Shown: piece by piece, positions 49,267 through 59,402 of the stretch
Layout of the letters: every line of letters begins with the position of its first letter
Position numbering within the stretch: the stretch's first letter is position 1
DNA from: Gnetum montanum
Taxonomy: Eukaryota > Streptophyta > Gnetopsida > Gnetales > Gnetaceae
Assembly (NCBI GenBank): GCA_015680685.1
Contig: MNCI01002991.1
Coordinates: 53,973 to 117,972 of the forward strand
Length of the DNA: 64,000 bases
Direction: 5' to 3'
Notes under the pieces: model-generated
Told to the model about the DNA's origin: nothing
Database searches by the model: none
What the model saw: the letters and a program-made list of their open reading frames with translations, nothing else
Translations under genes and position numbers: made by a program

Positions 49267-49323
49267 GCGATATCGCGTACGCGATATCGCGTCCTTCCCT
49301 ACGATATCGCGTACGCGATATCG
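49267..49323 (+). promoter_or_regulatory. Twin U3 palindromes upstream of the LTR TATA box
   Basis: 49267-49290 is a perfect 24-bp palindrome and 49302-49323 a perfect 22-bp one. Both contain GATATCGCGTACGCGATATC and are separated by 11 bp. The TATA box follows about 18 bp after the second. Position and symmetry suggest binding of a dimeric factor to a retroelement promoter, which is an inference. Confidence 0.7.
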
Positions 49324-49748
49324 CAGTCCGCCGCCATGTCTATAAATAAGAGGCGGCACCCCCTTGTTTGGGGATCCCAGTTTTAGTGTAGCGAAGCTCT
49401 GGCAGTTTGATCCCTCCAGAGTTAGAATTTTCCCGTGTCTGCCCGCAGTGTGGTGAATGTGATTGTACGGTGTCTTTATTCGAGTGTGCCGTACTTGGAC
49501 ACGCACATGACCGGCAATAAAGATCGAGATTACTTCATCATTGCAGCATTCACTTAGTTTATTTATTTGTTATTTATTTAATGTTATTTATTGCTTTCAT
49601 AGCGCGGTGTGAGTACGACTTAACTACGAGCATCTACGGGTGTGTACGGCTAGTTAAGGAATCGGTTACTCATCGCGATTAGTTTCTCACCCTTAAACTC
49701 CTAGAAGCGGAACGAGTACGACTTGATTACGAGCATTTAAGTGTGACT

Positions 49749-49875
49749 GCTTGGTAGCCCAGTGGTGTAGCTAGGGGGATCTACGCTTGGTAACCCAGTG
49801 GCGTATTTGGGGTCTGCGCTTGGTAATCCCAGTGGCGTACCTAGGCCTATGCTTGGTAGTCCCAGTGGCAGTCGT
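49749..49875 (+). repeat. Four tandem 33-36-bp units in the solo LTR
   Basis: Units start at 49749, 49785, 49818 and 49851, each beginning GCTTGGTAxxCCCAGTGG. Other LTRs of the family have about two copies (for example near 42240-42290). Confidence 0.85.
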
Positions 49876-50302
49876 GCACGAAGTCCAAGATGTGTACGGT
49901 TGATCAAGGAATCGGTTGCTCGTCGCACTTAGGCTAGATTAGATTTTCTTACCCTTTTCCTCTTAGCTTAGAATTAGTTAATATTATTTTCCACTGCCAT
50001 CAGGAGTAGCATTAGAATTAGAACACATCCTACACTTCATCTAGACTAAACGATACGTGACATATGCAAAACTAGTCTAGATGGGAAGACAGCGAACTGC
50101 GACCTAAGGCTAACTATCTAGATGCCACAACTAGTCCATCTGCGGAGTTCGACCGAATCGCGCATGCGACGCTCGTTTTGTATGGTTGAGTGTAGGGGTA
50201 CCTCGCCACTCATCACCCATGGTGGGACCTTTGAAAAGGTAACCCTTTATCATCATATCTTTTTACTATTGTTTCTGCTAACCTCTGTAGATGGATCATA
50301 AA

Positions 50303-53300
50303 TTTTAGGCTACATAGTCAATGTTTCTCTTCTCCTCCCACCCAACAACATCTTTCTTGCCTTTGGAATGTTGAACCTAGACCCTTAGGTCCAAGGGGTT
50401 GGATCCACTGGTGGCTTCGAACTACTAGTAGAGTTAGGAATCTCGCCTGTCATTATGGTAAGGAAGTTGCCTCTCGTTCTCGTCAAGAGTACTCCAACAT
50501 ATTCTCTACCATTGAGCACCTTATGTCCAAGCTAATTGATGATCCCTTCAATAGTCACCTACAAGGGGAGCTTGCCAGAGCCCGTATAGCCTTTCAACAT
50601 TGGGAAGTATATAAGGCATAAGGTGCCTTGATTAAAAGCTGACTCACTTGGCTAAAAATTCAAGATGAGCACCGTAAGGAATTCTTTAAGTACCTTAACC
50701 GATCCTTCCCTTCACCCTCTTTAGATAAACTCTCCATAAATGGATCCATTATCACTAACCAAAATAGTCTTCTCTTTACCTTAAGGAACACTTTAAGGCC
50801 TTATTCACCACTACTCCTATGGATCACGCATCCTTCACGGCCGCCACTCTAAATTATCCTAGATTGGTTAATTCTTCTATGTTGACAATTTTGGAAGTTC
50901 ATATTGCCCTAGCTGAGCTTCAACAGGCTTGCTTTAACCTAAGCCTTAGGAAAGCCCCTAGTTATGATGGTTTTCCTGTTGAATTTTTCCAAAAGCATTG
51001 GGATTTGGTAGGTTCTGACCTCTTCCATGTTATCAAAGAGGCTACGCTTACTGGTTCTTTGGGACCAATCTTAAACCAAGGCATTATTCGTCTTCTGCCT
51101 AAATCGGGAGATCCTACTTGTATCTCCAATTGGCGACCTATCACCTTACTTAATGTGGTTACAAAATTTGGGCTAAATGTTTAGCTTTGCGATTAAAGAA
51201 AATCCTGGCTCGTATTATTTCCCCCCAGCAAACTGGCTTTATCCTAGGAAGATACACATTAAATAACGTGGTGGCTGCTTAGGAAGGTCTTAAGTGGGCT
51301 GAGGACGAGGGTCAGGATATCCTCCTGATGAATCTTGATTACGCTAAATCCTATGATAATATTAAGTGGGATTTCATTATCCAAACCATGACTAAATTGG
51401 GTTTTGGCCCTAAGTTCATTCATATGGTAGAATGATTATTCTTAGATGCTACTGCATGAATCGCGACTACCTTCGGCATCACTTCTCCCTTTTCTATTCA
51501 TAGGTCTGTTAGGCAAGGTTGCCCTCTTGCTCCTTACCGCTTCATCATACTGCTAATTTTCTCTGTCATCAAATCAACTTGGATATTCAAAACAATGCTG
51601 TTAATGTGCAGCGTCTCTTGTCTCGAGTTGAGCAATATTGCTCCCTCTCTGGATCTGTGATAAATTAGCATAAATCTTCAGTATATAGCTTCACCAATAA
51701 TTACATCCATTTGTTCAATTATAGCTGGAAGCATACTCAAGATCATGAAATCATTAAGCTCTTGGGAATTCCTTCTCGCTTTAGAGGCCCAACTTCAGAG
51801 CTATGGGACCAAGTACTATCTCAAATTCAAAGGAAAATTGAAAAATGAAAAACCAAACCCCTCACCCTCGCCAGTAAGTATCTCATTTGTAATTCTATTT
51901 ATGCCTCTACCCATGTTTATTATTCGTCATGTTGGGCCCCTTCCCATGCTTCTTATCAAAAGCTTGAATGATTATTTTGAGACTTCATGTGGTCATCTAA
52001 AGACTCCCAAAAAGGCTTTCATTGTGTTGCCTGGAATATAGTAACTCTTCCTAAGAACAAAGGTGGATTGGGCCTTTTGAATTCCTTTAAGCAAGGTCTC
52101 ACCCTTGTGGCTAAGTGGTTGGTTCAACACCTGGATGCTCCCAATATTATTGGGAATCTTCTTCAATTAAGGCTTCGACAAGCATTCCCTAAGAATAAAT
52201 CCATCTGGAAGGGTATCCACCCTGTTAATTGGATCCTTCCTCCTCATGACATTATCATTCCTAGAACACATGTTTTCAAAAGCATTTGGAAGGCTTGGCA
52301 GGTCTTACATTATCATGTGAATTGGAATCATGTTCATATCAATCCTACTCTCCTTTATAAGATTTGCCCTTGGTGGCTGCCCCTATCGCCTGCTCCTCTA
52401 GCCACCTCAAATGCCAGGACAACCACCATTTGGTTTCAAAAGGGAGTTGTTTCCCTTAGATGTCTTCATCTCACCAATCAATGGATTACTTGGGATATGT
52501 TCAAAAACTTATATGGGGATTCCAGAACTATGCATTGCTGCCTTGACAGACTTTATCACTTCATTCATCAGTACTTGCATTTGGATGCTTCGGTTCCTAG
52601 TCTCTTCCATGGTCTTCAGTGGACTAATGGATCGAACCTTCTACCCTATAAACCACATGTGCCATTTCAGTTGTTGCATGATTCCTCTATGATTGTTAAT
52701 CGTTGCAATAGATCATGGAACAAAGAAGAGTTTGAACAGTTTTGGCTCTCCCTCTTCTCTCGAGTTTGGAGCCTTCCGACTCTTCCAAAAATTAAAAAAT
52801 TTCTTTGGTGCCTCCTTCATCAAGGCCTACCTATCGGCAAACGTCATGAATACCTTGGGATTCCAAACCCTAATTGCCCTCTCTGTGGAGGTCTTGATGA
52901 TTTTGTCCATTTTTTTTGGCATCGCCCCTTCACTCAGTCTTCATGGGAGTGGGTTTCTAAAGTTTTCCCTTTGTGCAAGTTTTCCCATGAGGATATCTTG
53001 TTCGGCTTTCTGACCACTCCATTTGCCGACCTTCAATTTCTTTGGGAAGCTATTAGGCCACTTGTTCTTTACTATATATGGAAGCGTAGATGCACTGCTC
53101 TTTTCCAGAACACTAATTCGTCTAACTCTAACCATTTATCTATTATGGAAAAATTTCAAATTCTTAGCCTTGTGCATTTCCAAATTATATCTCACACTTC
53201 TAAGTTAAAGTTGGATACTAATCAGTTGTTTTTTTGTTTGCAGCCTTGGAGCAGATACACCAATTCGTGCACTCTTCCCCATCTCGATCTGCTACATCAG

Positions 53301-53572
53301 AGTGTCTCATCATAATTTTGAGCATTTTTAGCTCTCTGTAGTTCCCCTGGTTTTATTAACTCACAGTTCCTAGTGACTCCTAGCATGAGGTTGCTCTTTG
53401 GAATGTACTCCCACATCATGTGAAGGTTTATGTTTCAAGATGTTTTCCTTCAACATCTGCATTTGACATTGTTCTTCTCCCTGTTTATCCATTAATATGT
53501 TCAGATGTTGATCATGTACTTAATCTCATTTAATTAATAAAATTCTATTTTTGGGGTCCGACACCCCCCCCA
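50303..53572 (+). pseudogene. LINE A: 5'-truncated non-LTR retrotransposon with RT and zf-RVT
   Basis: RT text starts near 50820 and includes RKAPSYDGFPVEFF, IRLLPKSGDP and SNWRPITLLNVV, continuing with stops to about 51740. The C-terminal frame 51987-53315 (442 codons) includes KNKGGLGLLNSFKQGL and a zinc-binding RT-associated domain, CPLCGGLDDFVHFFWHRPF. No endonuclease domain is present, so the copy is 5'-truncated. Against LINE B about 100 bp are missing near 51590-51600 (B's stretch from SRMLYG to the FVDD box), so the RT active site is gone. The 3' end is AATAAAATTCTATTTTTGGGG, a small hairpin and a C run. CATAAA at 50297-50302 and 53573-53578 is a probable short target duplication. Confidence 0.88.
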
Positions 53573-53880
53573 CATAAAGTTGAATGTCACATTCTTGTTT
53601 CCCTCAAACCTTTGTACCCTTCGATATGTAGATGACACAATGATTTATTTTCTAATATCTATCCTTAAGGCCAAAAAGGTGATGTAAGCATTAGATAGAT
53701 TTTGTTAGTTAACAGGGCTTGAAGTCAATTGGAATAAGATTGAGCTTTTCCATTTGGGCTGCTTGATAGAAAGGTTTGAGCATATCGAGCATATTTTTGG
53801 GTGTAATGTTGGCTTACTCCTAGCTACCTATCTAGGGCAGCCTATGCTTTGCAGATGGAAATCATCTAACACCTCTCTTA

Positions 53881-54866
53881 ACTACCTATAAAAAATATAT
53901 AAATAATTAATAGACCCCTAAGGATTTGGATTTAACCTTATTTTAATAATTTAAAAGTAGTCATAAAATAGGTAAAAATTATTAATTAAAAGAATAAATA
54001 TAGTAGAAAAACATAGCACAACAAAAATTCATATTGCATGCACACATAACAAATAAAATTTATATAAAAAATAGAGATTTATGGAACCACAAAAAATGTA
54101 GATGTTAAAATATTTTACTAGTTGATTCATAAAACATTACACAAAATACTTATTCTAATGACACTTGTTTTGCCTCAATTGTACATCTAGAAACAAAGAT
54201 ATTCATGTTTGATATTTACAACATTAAATAATAAAATTAGAAATAATAATTAAATAAAATATCAATATATAATAAATAATATTAATTTTTCTTGAAATAA
54301 AAAAGTATTTATGGCAACGTCATGTTCAAATGGCATAGAAAATAAATGTTTGATATGGACTAAACAAATATTTTCAATTAAATATTCAAAAATGTTTGAA
54401 AGTCCAAAAATACCACAAATTTTTTAAAAATCAAAAAGAGATCCAAAAATCCAAAGAATATATATTTTATCTAGGCATCTTCGAAAGCTAGCTCTTAGTT
54501 ATCCTGACTACCAAAGGAATATACCAGTCAATCTTAGAATAACCTCACTACTATCATTAGATTATCCTCGTGATTCCAAACAAGCCACTCATAGCCTTAC
54601 TACTAACATCCTTAATAACCGAGGAACACCCGAAGGATAGGTCTTAACTATGCCTCACCCTACACCACTAGACTCAACTTCTTAGTGTCATGGTCTCGAT
54701 TAGTTTCTTAGCCTTGCATGACCTTACGAATCAAAATCCAAGGTAGGAAATCTATCTTAACCCTTGTTCCCATGGGATGGGTCCACTAAAGAATACTATA
54801 CTACTGCATGTAGAAGAGCGCATCTAAAGAATTCACAACTCTCACTACCATTTGAGTAAAATTAGT
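53881..54866. other. AT-rich stretch between LINE C and LINE B
   Basis: No coding similarity, LTR ends or tRNA boxes recognised. 54480-54860 is less AT-rich and could be part of an unrecognised repeat. Confidence 0.35.
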
Positions 54867-54876
54867 CATAAAAATA

Positions 54877-57610
54877 TTAAAGAGGCTATCCATCTTGGTT
54901 CTCTTGGACCAAATTTAAATCTTGGGATTATTCGCCTCCTTCCCAAATCAGGAGACCCTACTAGTATAGCTAATTGGCGACCCATTACTCTTCTTAATGT
55001 GGTATACAAAATTTGCGCCAAATGCTTAGCCTTACGTTTGAAAAAATTCCTTCATAAAACTATATCCCCTCAACAAACCGGATTTGTCCCAGGGCGTTAT
55101 ATCTTAGATAATGTAGTGGCTGCTTGGGAAGGGTTGCAGTGGGCTGAGGATGATGGCCAAGACATCCTTTTGATGAAATTGGACTATGCCAAGGCCTACG
55201 ACAACATTAAGTGGGACTTTATCCTTCAAACTATGTCAAAACTAGGTTTTGGCTCCAACTATCTTCATATGGTGAAATGTCTCTTCTCATATGCTAATGC
55301 GAGAATAGCCACCACCTTTGGCATCACCGCCCCCTTTGCAATACATAGATCAATAAGACAAAATTGTCCTCTTGCCCCTTATCTCTTTATCATTGCTGCG
55401 GATTTCCTTTGCCATCAAATTAACAATGATATTCAATCAAGGATGCTATATGGAGTGCGCTTTTCCTCTCCTCAACATCAACTGCTTAATATGCATTTTG
55501 TTGATGACTCTTTTTTTCTAATCCAAAATACAACCGATAATGTTAAACGACTTTTAGCCCAAGTAGAGCAATATTGTTCTCTCTCTAATTCTACCATTAA
55601 TTAGTCTAAATCTTCTGTATATAGTTTTCATAACAATTATAGTAAACTCCCCACCTATCCATGGAAATTAATCCAAGACCATGAGATCATGAAGCTCTTG
55701 GGAATCCCTTTTTGATTTCGTGGTCCTACTTCTACACTGTGGGAGCTAGTTATCTCTCGTATTCGTAAGAAAACTGAAAAGTGGAAGACTAAGCCCCTTA
55801 CCTTGACAAGAAAATATCTTGTTTGTAAATCCATTTGTGCTTCTACCCATGTGTATTATTCCTCGTGCTGGGCTCCTTCCCACACAGCCTATCAAAACTT
55901 GGAGCGGTTATTTCGAGACTTCATGTGGTCATCTAAAGATTCCCAACGAGGTTTTCATCGTGTTGCTTGGAACATTGTCACTCTTCCTAGAAACAAAGGA
56001 GGATTAGGTCTGTTGAATTCCTACAAACAGGGACTCACCTTAGTTGCTAAGTGGTTAGTGCAACATCTGGACACCTCTGACATAATTGGAAATCTTCTCC
56101 AGCTAAGGCTTCATCAAATTTTTCCTAAACATAAGCCTTTTTGGAAAAACATCCATCCTATTAATTGGATTTTCTCTCCTCATTCTATCTCCATTCCTGG
56201 TTCCCATGTATTCAAAAGCATATGGAAGGCTTGGCAAGTTCTCCACCATCATATTAATTGGTCTAATATCCATCTTAACCCTACTCTCCTTCCCATGCTT
56301 TGCCCTTGGTGGTTACCCTTGACCCCTGCCCCTCTTGCCATTACTAATGCAAGATTAGCCATTATTTGGTACCGGAAGGGAGTGATTTCCCTTAATTGTC
56401 TTCGTCTTGCTAATCAATGGATTTCTTGGGAAGCGTTTGAAAACCTATATGGAGCTTCGAAAGCAATGCGGCTTTGCTTCCACCAGATACATTCATTTCT
56501 TCATCAATCATTACACCTAGATGGTGCTATCCAAGGTCTATTTCATGGCCTCTATTGGTCTAATGGGTCAAAAATTTTTCCTTATCGGCCACATGTTCCC
56601 TTCCAATTGTTACACGATTCTTCCGAAGTCATTCTACGCTGTAATCGATCTTGGAATAAACAAGAATCAGAGGATTTTTGGATCTCTCTTTTCAACCAAA
56701 TTTGGCATCTCCCGACTCTTCCCAAAATTCAACAATTCCTTTGGTGTTTTCTTCATCAAGGTCTCCCAATCGGGAAACGTTTAGCATACCTTGGGATTCA
56801 CTCCCCTAAGTGCCCTTTATGTAATGACCCTGAAACCTTTGTCCATGTTTTTTGGCTTTGCCCATTTGCTCAGCATGCTTGGGAATGGGCTTCTAAGGTT
56901 TTTCCCTCATGCACTCTTACACAAGAGGCCGTAATGTTTGGTTTCTTACCTACCAGGTCCAAAAACTCTCATTTCCTATGGAAGATCCTTAGGCCCATCA
57001 TCTTATATAATATTTGGAAACGTAGATGTACCACACTTTTTCAAAAGACAATTATTTCAAACTCCTTACAACTAACTACTTCGGAAAAAATGCAAATTCT
57101 TCGGCATGTTCACTTCCAAATTATATCTCAAGCCCCAAAATTCAAGATGAATGCTAACCAGTTGTTTTTCTTATTGCAGCCATGGAGTCATATCGGAGAT
57201 CCAAATAATCACCATCATCAAGCCTCGCTTCAGAAGAAAGTCTCCTAATTAAGCCACAGTTTTCTACACCATTTGGCGTTTTTCCTCTTTCTTCCACCTT
57301 TGTTCTCATTCGACAATCCACATCCTGGAAAAGATACACACATTTCAGCGAATGGTTGATCTCTGAAATGCATTTCCACACCCTGTGGAATGCTAAGTTT
57401 AACATGTTTCCTATATAATAGTCTCAGTCAACACGGTTTCTCTTCCTCCTTTCCTCAATCTATATGTCTTGAAGAAGCTTATGTACTAAATTTTGTTTTC
57501 TATTAATAAAATTCTCTTTTTGGGGTTCGACACCCCCCCCCCCCCCCCAAAAAAAATTTTTTTTTTTTTAAAAAAATTTTTTTTTTGGGGTTCCCCCCCC
57601 CCCCCCCCCC
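54877..57610 (+). mobile_element. LINE B: 5'-truncated, nearly open non-LTR retrotransposon
   Basis: An exact 10-bp target duplication, CATAAAAATA, lies at 54867-54876 and 57611-57620. One reading frame runs 54877-57248 with only two stops (TAG near 55602, TGA near 55713). It has PKSGDP, NWRPITLLNVVYKICAK, QQTGFVPGRYILDNVV, KLDYAKAYDNIKWDF, NCPLAPYLF and the catalytic FVDD at 55497-55508. The C-terminal frame 55803-57248 (481 codons) holds RNKGGLGLLNSYKQG and the zinc-binding domain CPLCNDPETFVHVFWLCPF. The endonuclease is missing through 5' truncation. It is the youngest-looking LINE here and a close relative of LINE A. Confidence 0.92.
57522..57610 (+). repeat. LINE B tail: hairpin, C run and a degraded second copy
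   Basis: GGGGTTCGACACCCC (57522-57536) can form a 5-bp stem with a TCGAC loop. It runs into a long C tract, blocks of A and T, then TTTTTGGGGTTCCCC and another C tract up to the target duplication. The homopolymers may be partly sequencing or assembly error. Confidence 0.6.
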
Positions 57611-57620
57611 CATAAAAATA

Positions 57621-58608
57621 ATATTATTTTTTATCAAAAATCCAAAAGATTTTCCAAAATAGCCAAAAATCCATAAAAGCCCAAATTCCACAAAATTCTC
57701 ACAAAATCATGTTTATTTCAAGAGATAATCCAGAATAATCATAAAATATCTAAGAAGCAAGTTGGGCAAAGTTTCCACATAATCTAAAAATTCACCAAAA
57801 ATAGAGAAAATAGTTTGGACAAGATTAAAATACTAATTTTCCATATAAAAACAAGTCCAAACTAGCAAAAAAAATTGGCAAAATCTTGACATAATAATTA
57901 AAATCATGGAAAAAAATAATGAAAAACCAAAAAGTAGAAAGAAAGTATACAACATCCATAACAAAATAAGAGAGTGGCATGAAAAGAAAAGTAAAATAAG
58001 TTTTCTTACAAAATCCACAACAAAATAGGATAGCTACATAAAAAGAAAAGTAAAATAATCCTTCTTACTTGTGTTGACAAGGCTTTCAAAATCTTCTTAT
58101 TTTCTTTCTTTCCCCCAAGATGCCCAAAATCAACCATTTACTTTTCTTTAAACTAATGTACTAGAAATCCTTTTACATTTCAAAAAAGACGTATCAAAGG
58201 CCACAATCTATTTACAAGTGAAAGAATTACATGTAGCACCATACTTGAACTTGGTACATAATAAAAAATGAAAAAAATAGGCCTCAAATAGAAGAAACTA
58301 TGCTAAAATTGGCTTGAAAATGAAGAAGAAGGAGCAGGAACCAGTTTTCAAATGAAAAAAAATGCAATGAAACACAATTTCTATTTCAGGAACAGAAGAC
58401 CTAGTGTGGCAATAAGGCAGTGCGCATACATATTCTATATGTATAACATATAAGTTATACTTTATGCTTTTTTTTCCTTTTCATATAAAACTTTTCTATG
58501 ATTTTATTTAGCCATATTTGCTTTTTTTAAAAAAGAAATTATTTTCTTTTTTTCCCCTTTTAATTAATACTTTAGGTGTGCTCACACTCATAGTAACCAC
58601 AACCACCT
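57621..58608. other. AT-rich intergenic stretch
   Basis: Low-complexity AT-rich DNA with many AAAATCCxxAAA repeats. Nothing coding or element-like was recognised. Confidence 0.35.
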
Positions 58609-59402
58609 TGATGAGTGGTGAGGTACCCCTACACTCAACCATACGAATACGAGCGTAGTAAGCATGATCCAATCGAACTCCAAGGACTAAGTGCTTACAC
58701 GCCTTAATGGAACACTCAGGGTTAATCAATCGTTGTCTTCCCAAACTTACTTGTATTGTCATGGTTGTATGGTTAAGTAAGCTTGAGGTACATGATTTTT
58801 TGTAGCTTTTGAGTTTTTATGTCTTCTGCTAATAAAGGAAAGGGAGAGAAAATTAAGTGGCTAACTTACATTAACTATTCATTAACCAAGTTCTAAATGT
58901 TCCTGACACCCGTATCTGTTTCCACTTGCCGTACACATCCTGAACTAGTGTAATGCTGCTGGGATTACCAAACGCTAATCGTTACTAGGTTACCAAGCAC
59001 TACACGCATGCTCGAAGCAGTCATACTGAGTGTATTTAACTAAGGGAGTTAAGGGTTCACAGAGATATTAATTAACAAAGAAAGCATTAAACAACAATTA
59101 ATTACTAATTACCTTAATCTGTATGCTACAAGGTTTATCATAAATTTCGTCTTTATTACTGTTCACAAAATTATGCTCAGGTACAAATTGCTCGAATAAA
59201 GATTCATTCACTTTATAACTCCTACTGCGGGTACACAGAAATAATTCTAACTTTGGAATAACAAAATTGCAAGAGGTTAGCTAAGGGTCTAAATCTCTAA
59301 CTGTGGGAACCAAGGACACCACCTCTTATTTATAGAAGATGAGGCAAGACGCAATACTGCATGGCGGATGCGATATTGCGGGTGCAATATCGCAGTTCAT
59401 CA
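58609..59402 (-). repeat. Element 5 3' LTR (794 bp)
   Basis: On + starts TGATGAGTGGTGAGGTACCC and ends TTCATCA next to the polypurine tract. The U3 (59350-59395) has decayed palindrome pieces GCAATACTGC and GCGATATTGCGG. TATAAATAAGAGG on minus lies near 59330. Confidence 0.92.

Larger units (their letters stand above)
49242..50215 (+). repeat. Solo LTR of the Athila-like family (974 bp)
   Basis: TGATGAG to CTCATCA with exact CCCAT target duplications at 49237-49241 and 50216-50220. No internal region is attached, so it arose by LTR-LTR recombination. It is the best preserved LTR of the family: two perfect U3 palindromes, TATAAATAAGAGGCGG near 49342, and high CpG content. It splits LINE C RT. 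Confidence 0.95.
48601..53880 (+). pseudogene. LINE C relic, interrupted by a solo LTR and by LINE A
   Basis: Three blocks: about 48601-49241, 50221-50296 and 53579-53880. Block one has RT text such as FKDLF, KAWNN and LKLDLLKTYDKM near 49080. It ends near ISQQFCP, and block two resumes with GTFEKVTLYHH, i.e. the GTRQGDPLSP-type motif split by the solo LTR. Block three has LRYVDDTM near 53625 and GLEVNWNKIE. It is a different LINE lineage from A/B and from D/E. Confidence 0.75.

Noticed and set aside
57503-57691. Gly/Lys-rich minus frame at the LINE B tail
   Set aside because: Translation of homopolymer C and A/T tracts; no coding signal.
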